Below are positions 1 through 7,199 of a DNA stretch of 12,300 nt, one piece after another; within the stretch, counting starts at the first letter, position 1, and every line of letters begins with the position of its first letter. The notes beneath the pieces are model-generated. The model was not told where the DNA came from. It worked only from the letters and a program-made list of their open reading frames with translations, and did no database searches. The DNA is from Lachnospiraceae bacterium (GTDB lineage: Bacteria > Bacillota > Clostridia > Lachnospirales > Lachnospiraceae), in the NCBI GenBank assembly GCA_900755865.1, contig CAAEHZ010000065.1, positions 1 through 12,300 of the forward strand. The letters are read 5' to 3'. A program made the translations under genes and the position numbers.

Positions 1-69
1 CCCCCCGCCGCATCCTGTCATCATCAGACCAACTGCTATCAAAACTGCTGCTAATGTTTTCTTTTTCAT
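1..69 (-). CDS. Lipoprotein, N-terminal fragment (runs off left edge)
   Basis: Reading leftward from an ATG at 67-69, the 23 visible codons give a bacterial lipoprotein signal peptide. It has a charged start (MKKK), a hydrophobic stretch (TLAAVLIAVGLMM) and a lipobox ending T-G-C, with the lipidated Cys at residue 20 followed by glycines. A purine-rich ribosome site (AGGAAAGGAAG) lies 5 nt upstream of the ATG. The mature protein would be anchored on the outer face of the membrane. Such starts are common in substrate-binding proteins of ABC transporters, but too little is visible to assign a substrate or family. The gene continues beyond position 1. The reading of a lipoprotein start is secure; the function is unknown. 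Confidence 0.85.
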   Translation of the reverse strand, partial: MKKKTLAAVLIAVGLMMTGCGGG

Positions 70-142
70 TAGAACTTCCTTTCCTGAAACTAATTTTACA
101 TATTTTTGAACAGCCGGAATTTCCCGCTGCTCCTCTTTCTAT

Positions 143-170
143 TTTATATCCAATTACTACCTTTTGTCCA
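143..170 (-). promoter_or_regulatory. Candidate promoter of the lipoprotein gene
   Basis: On the minus strand, TGGACA (165-170) and TATAAA (143-148) are separated by 16 bp, each one or two bases from the sigma-A consensus. Transcription would start near 136, giving a leader of about 65 nt before the lipoprotein ATG. A small imperfect inverted repeat (CAGC...GCTG, about 112-130) lies around the predicted start. This is a motif match by eye only. Confidence 0.4.
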
Positions 171-223
171 TTTATTCAGCAAAATTTTATGTAGAAAATA
201 TTTCAAGTTTTTCATCACATTGA

Positions 224-242
224 CAAAAATTCCGCATTTTTG
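224..242 (-). terminator. Weak AT-rich hairpin after the zinc-ribbon operon
   Basis: CAAAAAT (224-230) and ATTTTTG (236-242) form a perfect 7-bp inverted repeat with a 5-nt loop, directly after the stop codon of the last gene of the operon. The stem is almost all A-T and there is no distinct T-tract beyond it, so it is at best a weak intrinsic terminator. It is listed because its place at the end of the operon fits that role. Confidence 0.3.
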
Positions 243-243
243 C

Positions 244-687
244 TTATAAATTATTTAATAATTCCTTAATTTTCTCCGCCTGCCCGGAAAAGTCCCCCAG
301 ACGGCTTTCTGCATCCGCCATTTTTGCACTCCACAATTCCAGCCTCTCCGCATCCCCGGCTTCCTCGTACATCCGGCAATAACCCGCTGCCTCATAATAA
401 TCTGCCACCGCATAATAGGGCTGGTAATTGTTCCCGTCTGCTCCCATAGCCCGGTTTCTCCGGGTCATTCTCAGAAGATACTGGTAATTCCCGTCCTGCA
501 AAGCATAGTAAAAGGAAGGCTCCTCTATGCTTACGGACCTTTCTGCCAGAAAGTCCTGCACCAGCCCCGCAACACATACTATCCAGACAACGCAGAGAAG
601 CGTAATCACCCCGTCCGCCAGCAACATTCCGGGCTTTTCCCTGTCCTTCTTTATCCGTTCCCTGAAACGATTCCAAATCCTACTCAT
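244..687 (-). CDS. Single-pass membrane protein, third member of the zinc-ribbon operon
   Basis: This 147-residue protein has a basic N-terminus (about residues 1-20), one hydrophobic segment (about 22-43) and a Tyr-rich, mostly helical tail predicted to face outside. It lacks the Cys4 zinc ribbon of its two upstream neighbours. Its tail still carries a comparable pattern: an acidic/aromatic run around YYALQDGNYQYLL, followed by a QPYYAVADYYEAAGYC-like helix that lines up with the tails of the other two. The start codon lies 8 bp inside the upstream gene, which indicates translational coupling. The ribosome site is modest (AAAGG about 12 nt upstream). I do not recognise a named family. It is probably a divergent paralog that lost, or never had, the ribbon, and it may act with the other two at the membrane. 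Confidence 0.75.
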   Translation of the reverse strand: MSRIWNRFRERIKKDREKPGMLLADGVITLLCVVWIVCVAGLVQDFLAERSVSIEEPSFYYALQDGNYQYLLRMTRRNRAMGADGNNYQPYYAVADYYEAAGYCRMYEEAGDAERLELWSAKMADAESRLGDFSGQAEKIKELLNNL

Positions 688-1444
688 TTTTCTTCAGCCT
701 TTCTTCCAATTTTTCTTCCAGAAGCACCGCCCGGGATGCACTGCTCAGCTCCTGCATTTCCTGTGCTTCCTCTCTGGTAAAGCCGCAATAAGTCACCAGA
801 ATATCCTCCACATTCACAAGCATTGTGTCCGCAGCCTCCAGATACTGCTCTGTCACCTGCCCGTTTCCATAATACCAGGAGCTGTCCTCCTCATAATACC
901 TGTAAAAGGAATACAGGCTGTCCTGAACATTCCTTACGGTTGTATCCGGAGAACCGCCCTCCTGAAAATCAATATAATTGGAAAAATTGTCCAGAAGCGA
1001 GGAATACATCATTGCCAGTTGAATGACCCTGCCGTACTGCTCCTCATAGGCTCCCTTATAATACCGGATATTCTTCTCCAGACAATACTGATAAAAATCA
1101 ACATAGTCCTCCTCAGCCAGATACTGGTCCATCACCTTGGAATAGCCGGCATAATGCATTGCCGCACTGCCTTCCCTCAGACTGTCCACAATCTTCCAGC
1201 TGCGCACCCGGGCAATAGAAGTCACCACAATCAGTATAATCAACACCGCAATAATAATAACCCGGACTGTCATTTCCGTATAAGTTTTCGTCTTTTCATA
1301 AACATAATTTCTGGTATCCTCAAATTCCCCCTGGAACCTGCGCATATCCTTAATATGCTGTTTTGCGTGCTTATTGGGCTGCCCGCAGTGGGGACAGTAT
1401 TCATCCTCCAGAGAAAGGCTGCCGCCGCAGTATTCACATTTCAT
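680..1444 (-). CDS. Zinc-ribbon single-pass membrane protein (second of three)
   Basis: The 254-residue protein opens with a Cys4 zinc ribbon (C3-x2-C6 and C17-x2-C20, ending CPHCGQPN). A charged linker follows, then one membrane segment (about residues 58-78, rich in I, V and L), then about 175 residues of Tyr- and Glu-rich helical sequence. Basic residues before the membrane segment suggest the ribbon is cytoplasmic and the large domain external. The start follows directly on the upstream stop codon (TAA then ATG), with AAAGGAG about 9 nt upstream. The segment around residues 104-122 (MDQYLAEEDYVDFYQYC) matches the upstream gene's MDRLYEAGDYEALYTFC, so the two are paralogs. Function is unknown. 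The topology recalls zinc-ribbon membrane proteins linked to envelope sensing, but that is only an analogy. Confidence 0.85.
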   Translation of the reverse strand: MKCEYCGGSLSLEDEYCPHCGQPNKHAKQHIKDMRRFQGEFEDTRNYVYEKTKTYTEMTVRVIIIAVLIILIVVTSIARVRSWKIVDSLREGSAAMHYAGYSKVMDQYLAEEDYVDFYQYCLEKNIRYYKGAYEEQYGRVIQLAMMYSSLLDNFSNYIDFQEGGSPDTTVRNVQDSLYSFYRYYEEDSSWYYGNGQVTEQYLEAADTMLVNVEDILVTYCGFTREEAQEMQELSSASRAVLLEEKLEERLKKNE

Positions 1445-2224
1445 TTATCTGTTCTCCTTTAACCAGTTTTTCACATATTCTTTACAGGTAGTATAGTCTA
1501 AATAAATTCCACCGGCATTTTCAAATTCTGTATACAAGGCTTCATACTGCTCCGTGGACATCCGCCACCGGCTCTCAAAGTCTGCTTCACTCTTTTCCAA
1601 CATGGGCTGTAACGCAGCAAATTCCGCTTCCGTGTAATCCTCCTGATGCTGTAATATTCCCTTTACGTCCCATTCATAGGAAAAAAGCAATGTCAGAACT
1701 CCCTCGCTCCGGGGCGTTTCCTGCACATATTCCAGATATTGCTCCACAGATTTGCAGCTGCTGTACGCCATGACAAAGGGATAATGCTCCCAGCTATACA
1801 TCCCGCTCTCCCCGGCATTTTCCTCCGATGCACAGAAGGTGTAAAGGGCTTCGTAATCGCCCGCCTCGTACAGCCTGTCCATTTCAGGGAAATTTTCCTG
1901 CTGCCAGAGATATTCCGCCTTATAATCCCGCTCATCCCTGCCGATTCCGTTCCGACTGATGTAAAATACCGCCGCCAAAGCTGCCACTGTTCCAAGACAA
2001 ATCAGCAGAATCTTCCTTAGCCGCCTGCTCTGGCTCTTTACTTCCCGTCTGATTTCCTCACCGGAAACCTCCTCCAAATCCTCCATGTCCTCCCGGACAT
2101 TTTCCAACTGCTTCAGATATTCCTTTTCTGCCCCTTTCAGATTGGTAGAATCACAACTGGGACACTTCGGTAAATCCTCGTCATATTCTTTTCCACAGTT
2201 TGGACAGACAATCATTTTTCCCAT
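1445..2224 (-). CDS. Zinc-ribbon single-pass membrane protein (first of three)
   Basis: Read from the ATG at 2224, this is a 259-residue protein with a Cys4 ribbon (C7-x2-C10, C21-x2-C24), an acidic coiled linker (about 30-60), a basic patch (RRLRK) and one membrane segment (about 72-90). About 165 external residues rich in E, Y and W follow. The frame is open to a GTG at 2266. I prefer 2224 because the promoter's -10 box ends at 2275, which would place a GTG start within about two bases of the transcript start with no room for a ribosome site, while the 2224 ATG has GAGGAA 4 nt upstream. It is the first gene of a three-gene operon and paralogous to the second. It is not related to its divergent MATE neighbour. 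The role is unknown; membrane signalling or envelope maintenance is speculative. Confidence 0.85.
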   Translation of the reverse strand: MGKMIVCPNCGKEYDEDLPKCPSCDSTNLKGAEKEYLKQLENVREDMEDLEEVSGEEIRREVKSQSRRLRKILLICLGTVAALAAVFYISRNGIGRDERDYKAEYLWQQENFPEMDRLYEAGDYEALYTFCASEENAGESGMYSWEHYPFVMAYSSCKSVEQYLEYVQETPRSEGVLTLLFSYEWDVKGILQHQEDYTEAEFAALQPMLEKSEADFESRWRMSTEQYEALYTEFENAGGIYLDYTTCKEYVKNWLKENR

Positions 2225-2274
2225 ACTGTTCCTCATTCCTGCGCCCCGAGCTTGTGTCAGGTTCACGCTTCCTT

Positions 2275-2304
2275 AGTATAACATTTCTTTTGTTTTCCTG
2301 TAAA
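2275..2304 (-). promoter_or_regulatory. Promoter of the zinc-ribbon operon
   Basis: On the minus strand, TTTACA (2299-2304) and TATACT (2275-2280) are 18 bp apart, each one base off the sigma-A consensus. The -10 box is preceded by TG-T, an extended -10. Transcription should start close to 2268, which excludes the upstream GTG as the normal start of the first gene. The same TGTTATACT block is found in the promoter at 12012-12020. Confidence 0.7.
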
Positions 2305-2320
2305 GATTCCGGGAATTTAC

Positions 2321-2348
2321 TTGCTTTTTTTATTTGAATGTGTATGAT
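2321..2348 (+). promoter_or_regulatory. Candidate promoter of the MATE gene
   Basis: TTGCTT (2321-2326) and TATGAT (2343-2348) are spaced by 16 bp. The -10 box is one base off consensus and the -35 box is weak. Transcription would start near 2355 and give a leader of roughly 95 nt that contains the hairpin at 2383-2412 and the palindrome at 2417-2431. This is a motif match only. Confidence 0.4.
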
Positions 2349-2382
2349 AAGTGGAGGCAGCGAAGTAATTCGTAGATATCAA

Positions 2383-2412
2383 ATGAGGGGCAAAGTACCT
2401 TTTGACCCTCAT
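2383..2412. repeat. Imperfect inverted repeat in the MATE leader
   Basis: ATGAGGG (2383-2389) pairs with CCCTCAT (2406-2412). After one G-A mismatch, CAAA (2391-2394) pairs with TTTG (2401-2404), leaving a 6-nt loop. No T-run follows on either strand within a few bases, so it does not look like an intrinsic terminator. It may be a dispersed extragenic palindrome or a leader structure. It is a single copy in this window. Confidence 0.6.
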
Positions 2413-2416
2413 ATCA

Positions 2417-2431
2417 TGTAAAAGCTTTACA
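2417..2431. promoter_or_regulatory. Palindrome TGTAAA-agc-TTTACA before the MATE gene, possible operator
   Basis: Two perfect 6-bp arms (TGTAAA at 2417-2422, TTTACA at 2426-2431) flank a 3-nt centre, ending 8 bp before the ribosome site. The same arms with a 7-nt centre occur at 12022-12040, over the start site of another promoter. TGTAAA/TTTACA arms with a variable centre resemble, from memory, the variable-spacer catabolite-control sites attributed to CcpA in clostridia. That assignment is inference. Confidence 0.45.
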
Positions 2432-2448
2432 CAGAAATGGAGATTACC

Positions 2449-3795
2449 ATGGCGAAAACACATGAAATGGACCTTTGCGAAGGTTCTTTATGGAAAAAAA
2501 TACTTATTTTCAGCATCCCCTTAATGTTTTCCAACATTTTACAGGTTTTGTTCAATATGTCCGATGTGGCAGTGGTTGGAAAATTTGCAGGACCGATTGC
2601 GCTGGGCGCCGTTGGCTCCACCAGCATCCTTGTCACTCTGTTTACCGGTCTGTTAATCGGACTTGCCAGCGGTGTCAACGCACTGACTGCCCTCTATATC
2701 GGTTCCAAAAGTGAGAAGGATGTCAGGGAAACCGTACATACCGCCGCTATTTTATGCCTCAGTGCCGGGGTTTTGATTTGCGTTCTGGGCATCCTCTTTA
2801 CCCGCCCGGTTCTTACCCTGATGCACACAAAGGAGGAGCTGATAGACGGCGCCGTTCTTTACCTGCGCCTCTATCTGCTCGGCATGCCCGCTCTTGCCGT
2901 TTTCAACTTCGGAAATGCGGTTTTAAGCGCCATCGGCGATACCAAAAGACCCCTGTACTATCTTTCCATGGCAGGAGTCATCAATGTAATTTTGAACCTC
3001 TTTTTCGTCATTGTATGTAAAATGGACGTGGCAGGAGTTGCTGTTGCCAGTATCACCTCCCAGTACATTTCCGCAGCGCTGGTTCTGCGGCTTTTATTCA
3101 CAACGACGGAAAACTATGGCTTAAAGCCCTCCTGTCTGAAAATTTCCCCGGAAAAGACTGGACGAATCCTGCGAATCGGTATTCCCTCAGCCTTTCAGTA
3201 CGCGATTTTTGCCATTGCCAACCTTTTTGTACAGACAGGTGTCAACTCCTTCGACCATGTCATGGTAGAGGGAAATTCTGCTGCCGCCAACGCCGACCCA
3301 CTGGTCTACGATATGATGGCAGCCTTTTATACCGCCTGTGCCAGCTTTATCGCCCAGAATTACGGGGCACAGAAAAGAGACAGAATCCGGAACAGCTTCC
3401 TTATCTGTCTTCTCTATTCCTTTACAGCCGGACTGATTCTGGGTGTCAGCCTTTACCTGCTGGGACACCCCTTCCTGTCCCTCTTTACCAGTGATGCCGC
3501 TGTTATCGCCGCCGGGAAGAAGCGTCTTTCCATTATGGCGCTGTCCTACTGCGTTTCCGCCTTTATGGATAACACCATCGCCGCATCCAGAGGACTTGGC
3601 AAGACAATCCTGCCTACCATTATTGTTATTTTAGGTTCCTGTGTCTTCCGGATTATCTGGGTTTACACAGTATTTGCCTACTTCCATACCATCCAGTCCC
3701 TGTATCTGCTTTATGTCTTTTCCTGGGGCATCACAGCGATTGCGGAGTTTGCCTGCTTCATCCATATTTACCGGAGATTACAAATCCGACAATAG
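2449..3795 (+). CDS. MATE family multidrug/sodium (or proton) antiporter
   Basis: From ATG 2449 this is a 448-residue polytopic membrane protein with about twelve hydrophobic segments, the usual length for MATE transporters. The N-terminal half has the family pattern: a first helix ending in Pro (IFSIPLMFSNILQVLFNMSD), then VGKFAGPIALGAVGS and LLIGLASGVNALTALYIGS. A second-half equivalent is visible (SIMALSYCVSAFMDNTIAASRGLGKT). MATE proteins export cationic drugs or metabolites in exchange for Na+ or H+; the substrate cannot be read from the sequence. The 2449 start is chosen over the in-frame ATG at 2437 because GGAG (2439-2442) lies 6 nt upstream of it. The gene stands alone, divergent from the zinc-ribbon operon. 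Its last 18 bp overlap the 3' end of the opposing 121-aa gene. Confidence 0.93.
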   Translation: MAKTHEMDLCEGSLWKKILIFSIPLMFSNILQVLFNMSDVAVVGKFAGPIALGAVGSTSILVTLFTGLLIGLASGVNALTALYIGSKSEKDVRETVHTAAILCLSAGVLICVLGILFTRPVLTLMHTKEELIDGAVLYLRLYLLGMPALAVFNFGNAVLSAIGDTKRPLYYLSMAGVINVILNLFFVIVCKMDVAGVAVASITSQYISAALVLRLLFTTTENYGLKPSCLKISPEKTGRILRIGIPSAFQYAIFAIANLFVQTGVNSFDHVMVEGNSAAANADPLVYDMMAAFYTACASFIAQNYGAQKRDRIRNSFLICLLYSFTAGLILGVSLYLLGHPFLSLFTSDAAVIAAGKKRLSIMALSYCVSAFMDNTIAASRGLGKTILPTIIVILGSCVFRIIWVYTVFAYFHTIQSLYLLYVFSWGITAIAEFACFIHIYRRLQIRQ

Positions 3796-4143
3796 GGCAG
3801 CTTTCTTCCGCTCCTCTGTTAAATCATAATATTTGTCAGCAATGACACCGTGTTCCGTCAGTGCCCGGTAGGTGCGCTCCTGAGCCGGTGTCATTTTCAT
3901 TCCAACCGTGGAATTTTCATCCGTGATGACACAGCCTGTATGCTCAATCAGCCAGAACAGCGGCGAATCCTGCTTCGGAATCTGCTCCCAGACCTTTTCC
4001 CTGGGCAGGGGCATCTGTTCCAGCAGCATATCCAGATGCCTTGTTTTCGTCAGTTCATAGCTGCCATCCGGCAGGATGATACCGGAGGCATATTTTTTCC
4101 CATGCTCTTTCAGCTTCGCAAAAAAGGTCCTGTCCACGACCAT
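3778..4143 (-). CDS. Conserved-looking hypothetical protein, 121 aa
   Basis: This is a soluble, mixed-charge protein of 121 residues with no signal peptide and no membrane segment. Short strand-like stretches near the start (KYASGIILPDGSYELT) are followed by helical sequence ending in a Lys/Glu-rich tail. I do not recognise the family and see no catalytic motif. It has an excellent ribosome site (AGGAGGAAG, 5 nt from ATG) that overlaps the stop codon of the Dabb gene, so it belongs to that operon. It is the last gene and runs 18 bp into the converging MATE gene. Good codon structure, the ribosome site and the operon position make it real. A role linked to the nuclease/ATPase pair upstream is possible but rests on position only. 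Confidence 0.75.
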   Translation of the reverse strand: MVVDRTFFAKLKEHGKKYASGIILPDGSYELTKTRHLDMLLEQMPLPREKVWEQIPKQDSPLFWLIEHTGCVITDENSTVGMKMTPAQERTYRALTEHGVIADKYYDLTEERKKAALLSDL

Positions 4144-4154
4144 CCTGCTTCCTC

Positions 4155-4457
4155 CTAAACCACAAAATCCAGACAGCTTCTGACCGCCGTATAGGGTCTT
4201 ACCTTTCCATCCGCTACTGCCACATGCTTCGGATGCACTGCATAGCCCTTCAGGGCTGCCTCATCCGTAAAGGAAGAATCCAGCATCAAATCCACGTTGG
4301 AGCTTGCCAGTCTTTCCGTATATACATGAATTTCCAGAAGCCCGGGAATCTGTCCTGCCAGACCTTCCAGCCCTTCCTTGATTTCCTTCTTTATCTGTTC
4401 CTTTTCCTCTTCTGTCAGTTCTTCCTTCAATGTCCATAAAATCACATGCTTTACCAT
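4155..4457 (-). CDS. Dabb (stress-responsive alpha/beta barrel) domain protein
   Basis: The 100-residue protein begins MVKHVILWTLKEE, the usual start of the Dabb family, where the His lies in the first strand. A long charged helix (about residues 16-33) comes next, then IPGLLEIHVYTE, the strand pair NVDLMLDSSFTDEAALKGYAVHPKHVAV, and a C-terminal VRSCLDFVV. This matches the ferredoxin-like dimeric barrel in order and length. Family members include stress-induced proteins and a few small-molecule cyclases; most bacterial ones have no known reaction. It starts 48 bp after the ATPase stop, with a GAGG-type ribosome site about 10 nt from the ATG, and is followed within 11 bp by the 121-aa gene. 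The family call is firm; the function is unknown. Confidence 0.85.
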   Translation of the reverse strand: MVKHVILWTLKEELTEEEKEQIKKEIKEGLEGLAGQIPGLLEIHVYTERLASSNVDLMLDSSFTDEAALKGYAVHPKHVAVADGKVRPYTAVRSCLDFVV

Positions 4458-4505
4458 TTGCCGCGTTCCTCTCTTTCCTTTGTTCCGTTATTTTCTTTGT
4501 CTGTG

Positions 4506-7199
4506 TCAGCACCCAATCCGGCTTTCATGGCAGGTAAAATAAATTACCTGATATTCCTTTGAAATCTCCTGTAAAAACCGCTGTCCGCCCTCTGTTCTTT
4601 TCTCATCCAGATTTACAAAGGGGTCATCCATGACTAAAAAAGGCTTTTCCTTCTGATACATTGCCTCCACCAGTGCCATCCGCATGCAGATACCGATTAA
4701 ATCCTGCTTCCCCGGGCTTTGATAAACAAGCTCTCTGGGCTGGTTCTGCTCCATGATATGCAGTCTTGTGTTGGCATCCATATGAATTGCCTCTCCATTT
4801 TGTCCTGCCATCAGCCCATAATACTTTCTGAAACCGGACATAACAGGTTCCGTGTACTTCGCTGTAAAGGCGCTCTTTGCCTCCCCCAGAAGCTCTCTTG
4901 CCTGTTTCAAAAGCGTATATCTGTGCTGCCACTCCGTAAGCTGCTCCTCAAGACCTTCCTTCTCGCCCTCCAGCTCCTTGATTTCCTCCAGCTTTTCCTG
5001 TAAGCCCTCCAACTGTCGGTTGTATTCCTGAATATTCCGGAAAACTGCCTCCAACTCATCCGTCAGCTCTTCCTGCCGTTCTGTGAGGTTTTTCAGGGAT
5101 ACATCTCCCTCCGGCACCTCCAGGGACAATAGCGCGCCAACATCCTCTGCTTCCGCAAACTGATTCTTTTCTGCTTCCGCCCGCTTCCACTCCCGGGCTT
5201 TTGTTTCCACCTCACGCCGCTTTGTAAGCAGCTCTTCCAGCTGTCCGCCAAGGGGCGATTGTGGTGTTATCTGTAAGCCCTCCAGATATTCCCGGATTTC
5301 TTCCAGCAGTTGTCTTTGCCTCCTGCGGCACGCATCATATTCCGCAGCCTTTTTCCGGATGCGCTGCTGCTTCTCCCATTGCCCTTTTGCGAAAGCAACC
5401 GCCCTGCTGTAAAAAATTTCCCTGTCAGAAGAAGCTTCTCTGTTTCCCGGTGCCATGGAAAATCCGCTCAAAAAGCGGTTCAGTTCTTCCCTTAACTCCT
5501 CTGCCCTTGGCAGCCTGTCTGTACTGCTCTGGTCTTTTTTCTGTAAAAGCCGCTTATATTCCCGCACATCATCCTGAACTTCCTGCAGTTTTTCCTCTAT
5601 CTCTTCCGCAAAAAGGGAACTTCCATGCCTTTCACAAAATTCCCGTAAGATTCCCTCCAGACCTTCCTGTTCCTCCTGCAGAGCTTTCAGTTCCGCCAGA
5701 AGCCTGTTCCCGTGATTTTCTTCCGGCGATGCCTTTTTTCCTTCCCTTCTTCCTGTCATTCCGAAAGAAACAGCACTGCAAAGAACACCTGCCAGTCCCA
5801 CTATTGCCGCAGCAATCCTGCTGTTCCCGCTCCACCAGTCCATTCCGGGCACTGTCAGGCAAATCACCGCCACTGCCAAAAGCGCCGCAGACAAAATTCC
5901 CAAAATAAAGCAGAAAATCCTCCCCTTAGACATACCGCCTGTCTTTTGCGTCGTTCCGTTCATGGCTTCCCACATCTGCAGGGATTCTTCCTTTGTCCTC
6001 TGAGCAGCCTGATTTTCCTTCCATTTTCCGAGCGTTCTGCGTACCCGCGACTGTTCCTCCAGTTCTTCCTCCGGACTTCCGTAAAAAAGACTATACTTTT
6101 CCAGCCTCCTCTCCTCCTCCGGGGAAAGCTTCATCCCGGCAATTTCAAGCTGCAGACTTTCATATTCCTCTGCCTGCGCTTCTTTCTCCTGAAAAACAGC
6201 CGGTTCCATTTCTCCGTCAAATCTGTTCCCGTATTTTTCCCGCGCACTCTCTTCCTCCGGCGTCAGTTCGTAAGCCTTTAAGCTCTGTTGCAATGCTTCC
6301 GCATTGTGGTACTTTTCCTGCGTAAGCCTTAATTCCTCCTCATCCGGCAGCCTTCCGGGAAAAACAGCCTTCGCAGCTTCCCAATCTTCCTGTCTTTTCC
6401 TGCTTTCCTCCAAAAGAGCTTCATACCGCTCCTTCTTTGCCTTTTTGTCTTTATATGCTCCGATTGCATTCAGCTTTTCAGAAAGCTCTTTCTGCTCCTG
6501 CTCCAGCTTTTCCCTGTTTTCCGCGCAGCCCTTCCGCATTTCGGAAAGCCTCTGGATACTCCCTTCCAGCTCCCCCTTTCTGCCAATTTCCGCCGAAAGC
6601 TCTGTCAGCCTGCTCTTCATTTTGGAAAGCTTTCCCGTTTTCCGGGAGGGTGTCAGTGTATTCAGCAAATCCCCAAGCCGCTTATCTGCACTCTCAAAGT
6701 TGTTGATATCATCCGTATTTTCTGCCAGATTGCCGATTTTAGCATTGATGCTGCCTGTAGTTTCCGTCTGACAGTCATTCTGGGAAAGAAATACCGTGCG
6801 GGAAAAGCCTTCCCCGTCAATCTGAAATAGCTCCTCCCCGATTTTCTCACTGAAATCCTCACAAAGCATCCCCGTATCCTGCCGGATTAACGCAAAGTCA
6901 TCCTCAGAGGACTTTGTTCCAAAGCTCCGCCGGACAGAATAGACAATTCCTGCTGTTTCAAACTCCAGTTCTCCGCCGTAAATTCCCTTCTGCCAGGGCT
7001 TATATCTCTTCCTCTCATTTTCAAAGCCATCCCTCCTGCTTTCATTCTGAAAGCCAAAAAGCATGACCCGGATAAAAGCGGCAAGTGTACTCTTTCCCCA
7101 GCCGTTCTCCCTGCAGATAACATTGCAGCCCTCTGTGAAATCATAGGAAAAATCACTTAACCTGCCGAAATTCTCTATATAACAGCGAATGAGTTTCAT
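4506..7199 (-). CDS. SbcC/YhaN-like coiled-coil ATPase with membrane hinge
   Basis: This 897-residue ATPase is of the SMC/Rad50/RecF type. The N-terminal half-site (about 1-180) has a Walker A loop at 30-38 (R-ENGWGKST) and a Q-loop region (VFLSQND, Q140). The C-terminal half-site has a signature-like SPGKQD (828-833), a Walker B LVMDDP (about 855-860), a D-loop NLD and a switch His at 891. Long Glu/Lys-rich coiled coils lie between them. In place of the CxxC zinc hook there are two membrane segments (about 427-450 and 461-481), as in Bacillus YhaN, so the complex may be tethered to the membrane. The first Walker A glycine is Arg30. The ATG overlaps the upstream nuclease stop (ATGA at 7196-7199), which means tight co-translation. 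The expected role is ATP-driven DNA end or break processing with that nuclease. Confidence 0.9.
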   Translation of the reverse strand: MKLIRCYIENFGRLSDFSYDFTEGCNVICRENGWGKSTLAAFIRVMLFGFQNESRRDGFENERKRYKPWQKGIYGGELEFETAGIVYSVRRSFGTKSSEDDFALIRQDTGMLCEDFSEKIGEELFQIDGEGFSRTVFLSQNDCQTETTGSINAKIGNLAENTDDINNFESADKRLGDLLNTLTPSRKTGKLSKMKSRLTELSAEIGRKGELEGSIQRLSEMRKGCAENREKLEQEQKELSEKLNAIGAYKDKKAKKERYEALLEESRKRQEDWEAAKAVFPGRLPDEEELRLTQEKYHNAEALQQSLKAYELTPEEESAREKYGNRFDGEMEPAVFQEKEAQAEEYESLQLEIAGMKLSPEEERRLEKYSLFYGSPEEELEEQSRVRRTLGKWKENQAAQRTKEESLQMWEAMNGTTQKTGGMSKGRIFCFILGILSAALLAVAVICLTVPGMDWWSGNSRIAAAIVGLAGVLCSAVSFGMTGRREGKKASPEENHGNRLLAELKALQEEQEGLEGILREFCERHGSSLFAEEIEEKLQEVQDDVREYKRLLQKKDQSSTDRLPRAEELREELNRFLSGFSMAPGNREASSDREIFYSRAVAFAKGQWEKQQRIRKKAAEYDACRRRQRQLLEEIREYLEGLQITPQSPLGGQLEELLTKRREVETKAREWKRAEAEKNQFAEAEDVGALLSLEVPEGDVSLKNLTERQEELTDELEAVFRNIQEYNRQLEGLQEKLEEIKELEGEKEGLEEQLTEWQHRYTLLKQARELLGEAKSAFTAKYTEPVMSGFRKYYGLMAGQNGEAIHMDANTRLHIMEQNQPRELVYQSPGKQDLIGICMRMALVEAMYQKEKPFLVMDDPFVNLDEKRTEGGQRFLQEISKEYQVIYFTCHESRIGC

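Noticed and set aside
527..1462. 311-codon open frame on the plus strand
   Set aside because: It is antisense to the zinc-ribbon genes. The peptide is rich in His, Ile, Leu and Pro with no domain, there is no ribosome site, and the opposite strand has clear Cys4 motifs and operon structure.
5261..6771. Several long plus-strand frames (5261-5908, 5712-6281, 6304-6771)
   Set aside because: They are shadows of the coiled-coil ATPase gene: Glu/Lys-rich coding sequence reads as Ser/Phe/Pro-rich frames on the other strand. No ribosome sites or recognisable domains.
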